Source: Anaerolineaceae bacterium (GTDB lineage: Bacteria > Chloroflexota > Anaerolineae > Aggregatilineales > Phototrophicaceae). From it: a DNA stretch of 64,000 nt. Where the stretch lies: contig JACKCG010000003.1 of the NCBI GenBank assembly GCA_020634135.1, positions 407,792-471,791 of the forward strand, given 5' to 3'. This document shows, in pieces, positions 31,805-40,342 of the stretch. The position numbers and the translations under genes were made by a program. Within the stretch, counting starts at the first letter, position 1; every line of letters begins with the position of its first letter. The notes beneath the pieces are model-generated. The model saw only the letters and a list, made by a program, of their open reading frames with translations, was not told the origin of the DNA and did not search any database.

Positions 31805-34804
31805 TCACCCGCTTTTCAGGCGCACAACGGCCAGCGCCACCAGTGCCGCCAGCCACGCCACCGCGCCCCAGATGAGAACGCCCGGCCACCATCCCGGTGC
31901 ATACGTGAAGATCACTGTACTTGCCACCGGTGGGAGCATAACCGCCCGGAACATACCATCTGCCTGGTCAACCGGGGCCGGGTCCCCGTTGACCGTCACC
32001 CGCCAACCGGGGTAAAACGCATCGGTCAGCACCAGGAAACTACCCTGTTCGGATCCGGCGGAGACGTTAATTTCCACCTGTTCGGCGGTGTAGCGCGTGA
32101 TTGTGGCAGTCCGTTGGCGCGACTCGCGTCCGGCGTGCCCGGTCAGACTGCCGATGTCCGGGCGCAGCAATACGGCTTCATAGGCCGGGTTGAAGGCCGG
32201 ATCGCGCATCACGTCCAGCACCGTTGCAGCATCGGGGGCATATATCTTATCGGTAACGACGAAAGCGCGCGGCAGGACATCCAGATTCTCATAGAGCTTG
32301 ATGTCACTGGAAAGCAACCGCCGCCACTGCCCTAATGTGAGCTGCTGGAATGCCCCGACCCGCGTATCCACCAGCGTCGCCGCTGCCAGCGTGACCGGGG
32401 ATTCCCCCATCATGGCGATTCCCACCGGTGAACGCGGCGCAGCGAGGACATATCGCGCCCGCCCGAACGTGTCTACCGGGATTCCGCTGCTTTCGAGTGC
32501 CAGCGTTTCGCTTGTGCTATCGCTGTAGGTCAGCGTAACAATCGGCGGTGTATCGCCGCTGTACAGCACGTCCAGCGCCGTCGCCACAAAATCCGGCACA
32601 CTGCGGATGGAAGTCTCCCCGCCAGCCTCCAGCGGGACGAGGAACTGCGTATCATAGGCCACATCGTCATGCCACAGGTCATAAACCTTATCGGTGATGA
32701 GGTAGCGCGTATTCGTCAGGTTCAGCCAGCGCGACTGGGGGATGCACGCGCCCCGGCATTCGGGCAGCGCCAGGATTTCGCGCAGTCGCCCGTCAGTTGT
32801 GGGATCAACATCCGGGGGCAGCAGCAGCGATGTGAAGGCCGAATACGCCCCGGTTGGCAGCAGCCCGCCGTCGAAGCCATCCACGCTGGGAATACCCCAC
32901 AGCAGCGGCAGATTGGCGGCCAGAGTCTCGCGCATTTTTGTATCCACCAGGGCGATGCGGGTCGCCAGCGAGGAAATCCCCCCGGTCTGGTAGCGGGCGG
33001 TGAGCGCCCCCAGGTCGCCGGGGTCAAACAGCAATTGGCTGATACTCAGGATGCGCCCCGGTGGCATTGCATCCTCGTTATAAGCCAGCAGTTGGCTGAC
33101 CGTGAAACGCTGCGCCTCCAGAGAGTCTCGGGGGACAACCTCGTTATAGGCCAGCACGCCCGACGCGAAGAACAGTTCGAGCAGCGCCAGCCCGCCTAGC
33201 AGCGGGACACGTCCCCGCCTTGACCAAAGACCTGCCAGCAGCGCCGCCAGCGCCAAGCCCCACCCAGCGAGAGTCGCCGCCGTCGGGACAGCCGAACCGA
33301 TCACGTCTTCCGGCATACGCTCCGCGAGAAATGCCGCCACACCCAGCCCACCTGTGAGCGCCAGGATAAGGGCCAAGACCCACCAGGCCGGGCGGCGAGC
33401 CTGTTCCGTCAGGGCTTGCAGCCCCATCCCTGCCAGCAGCGCCCCGCCCAACGCAAAGAGCGCCAGCCAGCGTGCCGGGACACGGAAGAAGCTGAAGCCG
33501 GGGAGTTGTGCCAGCAGCCAGTAAACGGGGTTATACAGCCCCAGTGCCAGCGCGAACCCGGCCAGCGCCAGTCCTGCCCAGACCCAGCGTTCCCGCCGGC
33601 GACCATAGACGATGCCAACGATCATCAGCCCCAGCGCGATAATGCCGGGGTAGGCCACGTATTCCCCGAAGACCAGCGCGTCATAGCTCGGCAGCAGCCC
33701 GCGCCCGATCAAAAATGGATTGAGCGAGAAAGCCATCGCCTGCTGGGGGAGCAAGCCGCCACTTCGGTTAGAGGTCTGCGCGAGTTCGAGGGTGGGGATC
33801 AACTGCGGCGCGGCCAGCAGGAGCGCGACCACGCCCGCCACTACCAGGATGAGCAGGGAAACGACGATCCGGCGTAAAATCGCTCCCCATCCATATTTCT
33901 GAATACCGGCGTTTTGGGTTTCCTCAGGGGAGGGTTTGAGACTCTCCTCTGCGCTTTTATCCGATGATGCGTCGTGTTCGGGCGAGGCGCGCCTCGCGTT
34001 TGGTCCCGTAGGGGCAGCCCGATGTGGTCGTCCGATGCCGCTCACCCGCGTTCCGTTGGGGGCGACAATCCCCGCCAGCACCGCGTACAGCCCCAACCCC
34101 ACAACCGTAATAAATACGGTCTGCGGATGCCCGGCCAGCAATTGCAGTGCCAACGCCATTGCCAGCAATAGTAGGGACACGGCCTGCCGTGTCCGCGCCT
34201 GCCGTGTCCGCGCCTGCCGTGTCCGCGCCTGCCGTGTCCGCGCCTGCCGTGTCCGGGAGGCTTTTGCAGAATCATCCGTATCGGTGACTGGTGTACCGCC
34301 AGACAGGGAGAGGGTTTCCCGCAGCAGGCCGAATAACCAGGGCATCCACGCCAGCGCCTGAAGCTGGTTGATATGCTCGGCCTGTGCCCCCAGGCAGCCG
34401 CCCAGCCCGAATACCGCCGCCGCCACCAGTGCGGGGAAGGCATCCAACCGCAGCGAGCGCCGCGCCAGCCAGTACGCCCCCAACATCCCCCATATCACGT
34501 GGGCGACGAGACTCACCAGTATGGCATCCGGGGCGGAAAAGGGCGCAACCAACCAGTTCGGCGGGTAAAATATCCCGATCTGGCTGTTCGCCAACAGCGG
34601 CGCGCCCATAAAAATATCCGGCGTCCACAGCGGAATCTGCCCGGCCATGAGTGCCGTATTGCGAACGTGCCAGTAGGGGGTGAAGTAGGCGAAGACATCC
34701 CCCCGCGCCATAATCATCCCGCTGAACACCGGGCGATGGAAAAAGACCAGCGCCAGCAGAACAGTAGCGACAAACGGCCAACGGGGGGATAGTCGTTTTA
34801 ACAC
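31805..34804 (-). CDS. YfhO-family integral membrane protein
   Basis: 999 residues with a dozen or more membrane segments. The first periplasmic loop carries acidic residues (MARGDVFAYFTPYW) typical of GT-C-like YfhO proteins, which are implicated in glycosylation of lipoteichoic acid or other surface glycans. The luminal C-terminal domain (after FFASGVLAYNEVVPRDSLEAQRF) and a terminal helix complete the usual plan. Unusual: the loop near residues 180-300 contains a low-complexity RTRQA repeat and an Arg/Pro/Ser-rich stretch coded by inserted repeat DNA, all in frame. It starts 6 bases after the inositol-phosphate synthase gene. Confidence 0.82.
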   Translation of the reverse strand: MLKRLSPRWPFVATVLLALVFFHRPVFSGMIMARGDVFAYFTPYWHVRNTALMAGQIPLWTPDIFMGAPLLANSQIGIFYPPNWLVAPFSAPDAILVSLVAHVIWGMLGAYWLARRSLRLDAFPALVAAAVFGLGGCLGAQAEHINQLQALAWMPWLFGLLRETLSLSGGTPVTDTDDSAKASRTRQARTRQARTRQARTRQARTRQAVSLLLLAMALALQLLAGHPQTVFITVVGLGLYAVLAGIVAPNGTRVSGIGRPHRAAPTGPNARRASPEHDASSDKSAEESLKPSPEETQNAGIQKYGWGAILRRIVVSLLILVVAGVVALLLAAPQLIPTLELAQTSNRSGGLLPQQAMAFSLNPFLIGRGLLPSYDALVFGEYVAYPGIIALGLMIVGIVYGRRRERWVWAGLALAGFALALGLYNPVYWLLAQLPGFSFFRVPARWLALFALGGALLAGMGLQALTEQARRPAWWVLALILALTGGLGVAAFLAERMPEDVIGSAVPTAATLAGWGLALAALLAGLWSRRGRVPLLGGLALLELFFASGVLAYNEVVPRDSLEAQRFTVSQLLAYNEDAMPPGRILSISQLLFDPGDLGALTARYQTGGISSLATRIALVDTKMRETLAANLPLLWGIPSVDGFDGGLLPTGAYSAFTSLLLPPDVDPTTDGRLREILALPECRGACIPQSRWLNLTNTRYLITDKVYDLWHDDVAYDTQFLVPLEAGGETSIRSVPDFVATALDVLYSGDTPPIVTLTYSDSTSETLALESSGIPVDTFGRARYVLAAPRSPVGIAMMGESPVTLAAATLVDTRVGAFQQLTLGQWRRLLSSDIKLYENLDVLPRAFVVTDKIYAPDAATVLDVMRDPAFNPAYEAVLLRPDIGSLTGHAGRESRQRTATITRYTAEQVEINVSAGSEQGSFLVLTDAFYPGWRVTVNGDPAPVDQADGMFRAVMLPPVASTVIFTYAPGWWPGVLIWGAVAWLAALVALAVVRLKSG
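33982..34045. repeat. Genomic palindromic repeat inserted in frame in the YfhO gene
   Basis: A perfect 16-bp palindrome GCGAGGCGCGCCTCGC (33982-33997) is followed by CCCGTAGGGGCAGCCCGATG and TGGTCG. The CGTAGGGGC word recurs at 41659-41667, in an intergenic element with GGGCGAG/CTCGCCC arms, so the same repeat family appears once in coding and once in non-coding DNA. Confidence 0.6.
34183..34257. repeat. Five 15-bp tandem repeats inside the YfhO gene
   Basis: Unit CCTGCCGTGTCCGCG repeated five times (the last degenerate), encoding ARTRQ pentapeptides on the minus strand. The unit length is a multiple of three, so the copy number can change without breaking the frame. Confidence 0.9.
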
Positions 34805-34810
34805 AGGAGC

Positions 34811-35893
34811 TTAGATTTCCCCGCGAATGAAGGCTTCCGTCTTGTTGCGGGCGATGTCATCAGGATACTGTACCGGCGGGGATTTCATCAGGTAAGAACT
34901 TGGCGCTTCCAGCGCGCCGCTCAGGCCGCGATCCATCCCCAGTTTAACGAGGCGCACCGCGTCAATAATGACCCCGGCACTGTTCGGGCTGTCCCACACT
35001 TCGAGCTTGAGTTCGATATTGAGCGGCACATCACCGAAGGCCTCCCCTTCCAGCCGGATATGCGCCCATTTGCGATCCGTCAACCAGGGGACGTAGTCGC
35101 TGGGGCCGATATATACATCGGTTTCTGGCAGCTTGTAGGGAAGCTGGCTGGTGACAGCGTTGGTTTTGCTGATCTTCTTGCTTTCCAGGCGGTCACGATC
35201 CAGCATGTTGTAGAAATCCATGTTGCCGCCCACGTTCAACTGGCTGGTGCGCACGAGACGCACACCGCGATCATTCATCAGATTCGCCAACACGCGGTGG
35301 ACAATGGTCGCCCCGACCTGGCTCTTGATGTCGTCCCCGATCATCGGCAGACCACGCTCCTTAAAGCGGTTCTGCCAGTATTCCTCGCGGGCGATGAACA
35401 CCGGAATCGCGTTCACGAAAGCGCACCCGGCATTGAGAACCTGCTCGACATACCACTTGGTCGCCTGTTCGCTGCCCACTGGCAGATAGTTCACCACAAC
35501 ATCGGTCTTGGTATCTTTCAGAATCTGGGTCACGTTGTCGGTCTTGCCCGGCGCTTTGGTGATCTTGCGTGCCAGATACGTGCCAAGTCCGTCGTGCGTC
35601 ATGCCACGATGCACCGGCACACCCAGTTTCGCGGGGACATCCGCGAACTTAATCGTGTTGTTCTGCCCTGACCAGATAGCCTCACCTAAGTCTTTGCCGA
35701 CTTTCTCCACATCAATATCGAAAGCGGCTGAAAATTCAATATCCCGAATATGGTAGCCGCCCAGATTGACATGCATCAACCCTGGCACACGGGCGTCTTC
35801 CGCCGCGTTCTGGTAATAATGCACGCCCTGCACCAACGACGAGGCGCAATTGCCCACACCGATAATGGCGACCCGTACTTTTCCTGACATCAC
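34811..35893 (-). CDS. ino1: Myo-inositol-1-phosphate synthase
   Basis: 360 residues. NAD-binding N-terminus VRVAIIGVGNCASSLVQGV. The family signatures include YLPVGSEQATKWYVEQVLNA, GLPMIGDDIKSQVGATIVHR (catalytic lysine region), TSQLNVGGNMDFYNML and the SKKISKTNAV segment. The enzyme converts glucose-6-phosphate to inositol-1-phosphate, the precursor of inositol lipids or compatible solutes. The short actinobacterial/archaeal-like form is seen here. The downstream YfhO gene begins 6 bases later, hinting that inositol phosphate and a surface-glycan protein are made together. Confidence 0.93.
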   Translation of the reverse strand: MMSGKVRVAIIGVGNCASSLVQGVHYYQNAAEDARVPGLMHVNLGGYHIRDIEFSAAFDIDVEKVGKDLGEAIWSGQNNTIKFADVPAKLGVPVHRGMTHDGLGTYLARKITKAPGKTDNVTQILKDTKTDVVVNYLPVGSEQATKWYVEQVLNAGCAFVNAIPVFIAREEYWQNRFKERGLPMIGDDIKSQVGATIVHRVLANLMNDRGVRLVRTSQLNVGGNMDFYNMLDRDRLESKKISKTNAVTSQLPYKLPETDVYIGPSDYVPWLTDRKWAHIRLEGEAFGDVPLNIELKLEVWDSPNSAGVIIDAVRLVKLGMDRGLSGALEAPSSYLMKSPPVQYPDDIARNKTEAFIRGEI

Positions 35894-35976
35894 TTCATTC
35901 CTTATATAGGTATCATCATAAATCGCAGGCCAAAGTGTAGCAAAATGCAGGCCAACATGGAACGGTAGAGGTGGTT

Positions 35977-36675
35977 TTATCCGGGTTGTCGCCGGTCATG
36001 CCAGACACGACACTGGTCCACAAAAGCCGTGAACAACGGGAGGCCGGCTTCTCCCATGCGTTCAGGGTGGAACTGTACGCCCATTGTGCGGCCATCTTCC
36101 GATTCCAGCGCTTCGATCACGCCATCCGGCCCAAAGGCAACCGCCCGCAGCCCTTTACCGACTTCCGCCACTGCCTGGATATGATAGCTATTCACAACGA
36201 GATGCTCGCGCCGCATAATGCCAGCAATCCGCGAGTTGGAGTCAATCTGCACATCGTGGTCATGCCCGCCGCGATCAGCGCTGTGGGCAATCGCGTGGGG
36301 TTTGTGCGCCTGAATGTCGGAGTAAATAATCCCCCCGGCCTGGGCGTTGATGAACTGCATCCCATAGCAGATACCGAATACAGGCCGGTTACGCATTGCC
36401 GCGAAAACCGCCTCGTCAGTCCGTGTGCGCAGCGGGTCGGTGGGCGCCAGGTCATCAGGCAGCGCCCCGATCATGTTCTGGGTGATGGCCGGGCCGCCGG
36501 TGATAATCAGGCCGTCCAGCAGGTCAAGGAATGCCGCCATTGTATTTTCCGAGTCCAGCATTGGGACGATTAATGGCAGGCCGCCCGCTGCCGCCACCGC
36601 CTGAATATAGTGCTGGTCAACCATCTGCTTGCCATTCGCAAAGCTCGTCGTGATGCCGATACGAGGGAGTGTCAT
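35977..36675 (-). CDS. PuuD-like class I glutamine-amidotransferase hydrolase
   Basis: 232 residues. Nucleophile Cys in FGICYGMQFIN and the His/Glu pair in VQFHPERMGE form the class I amidotransferase triad. The sequence DGLIITGGPAITQNM and the overall length fit gamma-glutamyl-GABA hydrolase relatives, which cleave gamma-glutamyl amides. A catabolic role together with the GabT-like enzyme at 9867 is conceivable but they are far apart. A single gene on the minus strand. Confidence 0.82.
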   Translation of the reverse strand: MTLPRIGITTSFANGKQMVDQHYIQAVAAAGGLPLIVPMLDSENTMAAFLDLLDGLIITGGPAITQNMIGALPDDLAPTDPLRTRTDEAVFAAMRNRPVFGICYGMQFINAQAGGIIYSDIQAHKPHAIAHSADRGGHDHDVQIDSNSRIAGIMRREHLVVNSYHIQAVAEVGKGLRAVAFGPDGVIEALESEDGRTMGVQFHPERMGEAGLPLFTAFVDQCRVWHDRRQPG

Positions 36676-36742
36676 GTTCGCCTCCGATACGGATTGTATG
36701 GTGTGTGTATTGTACCCAATTGCACCGGGTACGAAACGGATA

Positions 36743-36769
36743 TAAAAAGAGCGGGATTACCCCCGCCCT
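36743..36769 (-). terminator. Rho-independent terminator of trpS
   Basis: On the minus strand AGGGCGGG pairs with CCCGCTCT (one G-T pair) around a 6-base loop and is followed by TTTTT. It lies 25 bases past the trpS stop. Confidence 0.8.
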
Positions 36770-36793
36770 GTGTCTTGATCGGTTAAAGCTGTG

Positions 36794-37807
36794 TCAACGC
36801 CGCGCCAGGAAGCCAACGCGCTCCTTCACCTGTGCCAGTGTCTTTTCCGCCATTTCGCTGGCGCGTTCGGCGCCCTGGGCCAGTATGCTGTCAAGGTAGC
36901 CGGATTCGCCCACAATACGGTTATATTCGGTCTGGACGGGTTCGAGTTTCGCCATCACGACCTCGGCCACCGCTTTTTTCAGGTCGCCGTAGCCCTTCCC
37001 GGCGAAATGCGCCTCAATCGCCTCTTTCGTCTCCCCGGTGGTCGCCTGGTAGATCGTCAGCAGGTTATTCACCCCTGCCCGTGCCAGGTCATCATTGAAG
37101 GTGATTTCGCTGCCGGAATCCGTCACGGCCCGCATGATCTTCTTCTTCATGCGATTGGGCGGGTCGAGCAGGTAGACGGCGTGATAATCCGATTCCTCGC
37201 TTTTACTCATTTTGGCAGTCGGCGAATCCAGCCCCATAATCCGCGCTCCCTCTTTGGGGATCATCGCCTCCGGGATGACGAAGGTATCGCCATACATACT
37301 GTTGAACCGCTGTGCCAGGTCACGGGTGTATTCGAGGTGCTGGCGCTGGTCATCACCAACCGGCACGGCATGAGCCTGGTAGAGCAGGATGTCAGCGGCC
37401 ATGAGAGTCGGGTAGTTGAGCAGCCCTGCGCCAATCGAATCCTGCTGCTGCTTGGCGGATTTATCCTTGAACTGAGTCATGCGGTACAGCCAGCCGAGCG
37501 GCGACAGGCACGACAGAATCCAGTTGAGTTCAGCATGTGCCGGGACGTGCGACTGCACAAAGATCGTGACTTTTTCCGGGTCAAGCCCCACCGCCAGGTA
37601 AAGCGCCGCGACTTCCCGCGTTTTCTCACGCAGCGCCGCCGGGTCCTGGGGCAATGTGATCGCGTGCAGGTCTACCACGCAGAAATAGCAGTTGAACGTC
37701 TCTTGTTCGGCTACCCACTGCCGCAGCGCACCCAGGTAGTTGCCAATCGTCAGGTTGCCAGAAGGTTGAATGCCCGAAAGCACCCGTTTTTTGGAATTTT
37801 CGCTCAT
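36794..37807 (-). CDS. trpS: Tryptophanyl-tRNA synthetase
   Basis: 337 residues, the usual length. Class I motifs: SGIQPSGNLTIGNYLGALRQ (HIGH-type TIGN) and PTAKMSKSEESD (KMSKS). Also MAADILLYQAHAVPVGDDQRQ for tryptophan and ATP binding. It charges tRNA-Trp. Transcribed alone and ended by the hairpin at 36743-36769; no T-box leader is seen upstream. Confidence 0.96.
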   Translation of the reverse strand: MSENSKKRVLSGIQPSGNLTIGNYLGALRQWVAEQETFNCYFCVVDLHAITLPQDPAALREKTREVAALYLAVGLDPEKVTIFVQSHVPAHAELNWILSCLSPLGWLYRMTQFKDKSAKQQQDSIGAGLLNYPTLMAADILLYQAHAVPVGDDQRQHLEYTRDLAQRFNSMYGDTFVIPEAMIPKEGARIMGLDSPTAKMSKSEESDYHAVYLLDPPNRMKKKIMRAVTDSGSEITFNDDLARAGVNNLLTIYQATTGETKEAIEAHFAGKGYGDLKKAVAEVVMAKLEPVQTEYNRIVGESGYLDSILAQGAERASEMAEKTLAQVKERVGFLARR

Positions 37808-38043
37808 AATTTACCTGGTGGGATAGTATCAATCAGTTATGGTGGTAAGCATCGGGAGCATTGTAACATTCCCCTGAGACGGGTTCAATAGTTCATGCCG
37901 TTGCTCGCCATGCTCACATCACCCCTCGGCATTGATGCCCCGCTCCCGCGCCCACAAACTTCCCCTTCTTCATTGAGGAAATGGCGGTTCAATGGCATAA
38001 TGTGAAGACTGCTGAAACCTGCACACGAGAGAAACCGCATATT

Positions 38044-38994
38044 ATGGAAACAACCGAACAAACAACTTTCAATATCTTCATCACCGGTGCGACCACTGAC
38101 GTGGGACGTGAACTCACCCGTCAACTGAGCGCACGCGGCCATCGTGTCACCGGGCAAACCAGCGGCGCAAACGGCGCGCTGGATGTCCGTGCCGATGGTG
38201 GCCTGCCCGCTTTTTCTGACCCGCTGCGCCCTGGTGAACTCAAGAGCATGATTCAGGTCGCCCAGGCCGATGTCATTATCCATGCCCTGCCGCAGATTGC
38301 CAACGATTTCCCGCGCAAGGATACCCCCTGGGATTATGCTGAACGCGCCTTGACCGAGGGCGTCCCGGCACTGCTGGAAGCCGCTGCACACTTGAATGTC
38401 AAATACGTTCTGCTGCTCTCCCCCGCCTTCATCTATGGTGACCAGCATGGCGCGGCGGTCACTGAAGCCACCGACTCGTTTCATGGGCCGCTGGCAGCGG
38501 CGGCGCTGGCCGCTGAACAGGCCGTCCTCGATTCCGCCATTCCGGGCAGCGTGCTGCGCCTGGGTACCGTCTACGGCGCGGATGGGGCCGGCACACAGAC
38601 ATTGGCGGAACATATCCGCTTTGGTCGCAGCGTATACCAGGGCAATGGTCTGCTGAGTTGGGTCTATGCGGCGGACGCGGCGGCGGCAGCGGTACTGGCC
38701 GTCGAACAGCAGCCGGTAGATGAGATATTCAATATTGCAACCGGTACGGCTTCCGGCGCGGAATTTGCCGGACTGCTGGCCGACCAGCTAGGGATGCCAC
38801 ACCCAGGCAGTTTCGCCGGGCTGCTGGCGACACCACGCACCAGTGCCACCCAGCGCGACCTGCTGAATATGACGCTGCACATCAACAGTGACAGGGCAAA
38901 GACCGTCCTGGGATGGTCGCCAAAGTACGATTTCCACGATGGACTGGACCACGCCCTGCTGGCCTGGCGTGCCGGGGAGCAAGTGCGTGCCTGA
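38044..38994 (+). CDS. NAD-dependent epimerase/dehydratase (extended SDR)
   Basis: 316 residues from the ATG at 38044. Rossmann start FNIFITGATTDVGRELTRQL, an atypical SDR glycine motif. Later LLSPAFIYGDQHG holds a Tyr but lacks the canonical YxxxK spacing, GSVLRLGTVYGADGAG and a C-terminal substrate domain. It probably acts on a nucleotide sugar or another NAD-dependent substrate; catalytic competence is uncertain. Its stop overlaps the start of the HAD gene by 8 bases, the first of several overlaps in this operon. Confidence 0.75.
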   Translation: METTEQTTFNIFITGATTDVGRELTRQLSARGHRVTGQTSGANGALDVRADGGLPAFSDPLRPGELKSMIQVAQADVIIHALPQIANDFPRKDTPWDYAERALTEGVPALLEAAAHLNVKYVLLLSPAFIYGDQHGAAVTEATDSFHGPLAAAALAAEQAVLDSAIPGSVLRLGTVYGADGAGTQTLAEHIRFGRSVYQGNGLLSWVYAADAAAAAVLAVEQQPVDEIFNIATGTASGAEFAGLLADQLGMPHPGSFAGLLATPRTSATQRDLLNMTLHINSDRAKTVLGWSPKYDFHDGLDHALLAWRAGEQVRA

Positions 38995-39757
38995 ACAGAA
39001 ATCACTGAAAGCCATCCTGTTTGACCTGGATGATACCCTGATTGATTGGGGTAACGTCACACAGGACTGGCTCGCTTTTGAAAATGGGTTCCTGGGACGG
39101 GTACAGATATTTATCGAATCCCAGGGATACACTTTGCCATTCGAGCCGTTTGCCGATGCCTTCCGCACCTCTAACCAGCTTGCCTGGGAAACCGGCAGGC
39201 GCAATTTTGTTGCCCCTCACATGGGGCGTCTGCTGGTCGAAGCGGCGGAGACGATAGGCATCCCCCCAGGCAAACTGGACGCGACGGCCTGCCTGCGGGC
39301 GGCTGACCGGGGCATTATTGAAGGCACAGTCGCCTTTCCTGATGCGGCCAGAGTGCTGGGCGAGATTCGCGCCGCCGGGGTCAGGACCGCGATTGTCACC
39401 AACGCGCCCCAACCGATGTGGTTGCGCGATTATGAAATGGAGTATCACGGGCTGATGCCCTACTTCCCCGACTGTCGTCTCTCGGCGGCGGACGTAGGGT
39501 ATCTCAAGCCGCACCCGGCGATCTTCGAGACGGCGCTGCGCTGCCTGGGTGTGAAGGCGGATGAAGCGGTATTCGTAGGGGACAGCCTTTCCGCCGATGT
39601 GGTAGGAGCACAGGGCGTAGGGCTGGCGGCTGTGTGGCACAAACCACGTCCGGGCGAGTCTCTGTTGGACGGCCTGGTGACGCCAGATGCAACCGTGACG
39701 ACCCTGGCCGATTTACCAGCGGCGCTGGATGCGCTTTTCCCAAACTGGCGCTCATGA
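38987..39757 (+). CDS. HAD-superfamily phosphatase
   Basis: 256 residues from the GTG at 38987 (GGGGAG at 38974-38979); a longer frame from 38888 lies inside the epimerase gene. Motifs: ILFDLDDTLIDWG (nucleophile DxD), IVTNAP (motif II), YLKPHPAIFE (motif III Lys) and VFVGDSLSADVVGAQ (motif IV). It is a small-molecule phosphate-ester hydrolase of the subfamily I type (phosphoglycolate phosphatase/YjjG-like). It overlaps both neighbours, so translation is probably coupled. Confidence 0.88.
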   Translation: MPEQKSLKAILFDLDDTLIDWGNVTQDWLAFENGFLGRVQIFIESQGYTLPFEPFADAFRTSNQLAWETGRRNFVAPHMGRLLVEAAETIGIPPGKLDATACLRAADRGIIEGTVAFPDAARVLGEIRAAGVRTAIVTNAPQPMWLRDYEMEYHGLMPYFPDCRLSAADVGYLKPHPAIFETALRCLGVKADEAVFVGDSLSADVVGAQGVGLAAVWHKPRPGESLLDGLVTPDATVTTLADLPAALDALFPNWRS

Positions 39758-40287
39758 CCTTCCTCTCTCCGGTAGACCGCAACCTGATTCTGACAGGCTA
39801 TACCGGCCCGAACCAACCAGCCATTGCCCAGCAGGTCGCCAGCCAGTTGGGGATGCGCTTTGTCAACGTGGATATGCTGCTGGAAGAACGGGCAGAGATG
39901 TCGTTGGATGATCTGCGCAGCCACTATGGCGAAGCCCGCCTTAAGACCCTTGAAGCCGAGGTCATGCGCGATGTCCTGCTGTATCGTGGCGTGGTGCTGC
40001 GGGTGAGCGGGCAGACCCTCCTCCACGCCGACTATGCGCCGCGCCTGCAAGCCACCGGGCCGATCATCTGCCTCGTGGTGACGCTGGACGCCGTGCTGCG
40101 TCGGCTGCACTTGCAGTTGGGAGCGCGTTACCACAATCCCAATGAACGCGCCCTGGCAATTGCCCACCTCAAACGCGAGTGGGCTGTGCGCCAGCTTGCG
40201 GGCATTTATGAATTGGATGTAACCTATATAAATGAAGCAGAGACAATCAGCGCCGTGATCGCCCACTGGCGTGAAGCCGCCCGGTAG
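39754..40287 (+). CDS. Shikimate-kinase-like protein lacking Walker A lysine
   Basis: 177 residues from the ATG at 39754, which overlaps the HAD stop (ATGA). The layout follows AroK: NLILTGYTG at strand 1, RFVNVDMLLEERAEMSLDDL (shikimate-site Asp region), EARLKTLEAEVM and an RLxL lid-like segment. The P-loop reads GYTGPNQPA, with Gly to Asn20, Lys to Gln21 and Ser/Thr to Pro22, so normal ATP phosphotransfer looks impossible. It may be a binding or regulatory pseudo-kinase. Fold assignment is by pattern only. Confidence 0.6.
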   Translation: MTFLSPVDRNLILTGYTGPNQPAIAQQVASQLGMRFVNVDMLLEERAEMSLDDLRSHYGEARLKTLEAEVMRDVLLYRGVVLRVSGQTLLHADYAPRLQATGPIICLVVTLDAVLRRLHLQLGARYHNPNERALAIAHLKREWAVRQLAGIYELDVTYINEAETISAVIAHWREAAR

Positions 40288-40342
40288 GGAGGGGTGCGCT
40301 GTGGCTCTACTGCGTGCAGCTATCCAGGGAGAATTCATAGAC

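Noticed and set aside
34183..34257. Tandem repeats as a possible CRISPR array
   Set aside because: The 15-bp units directly abut with no spacers and lie inside a coding frame.
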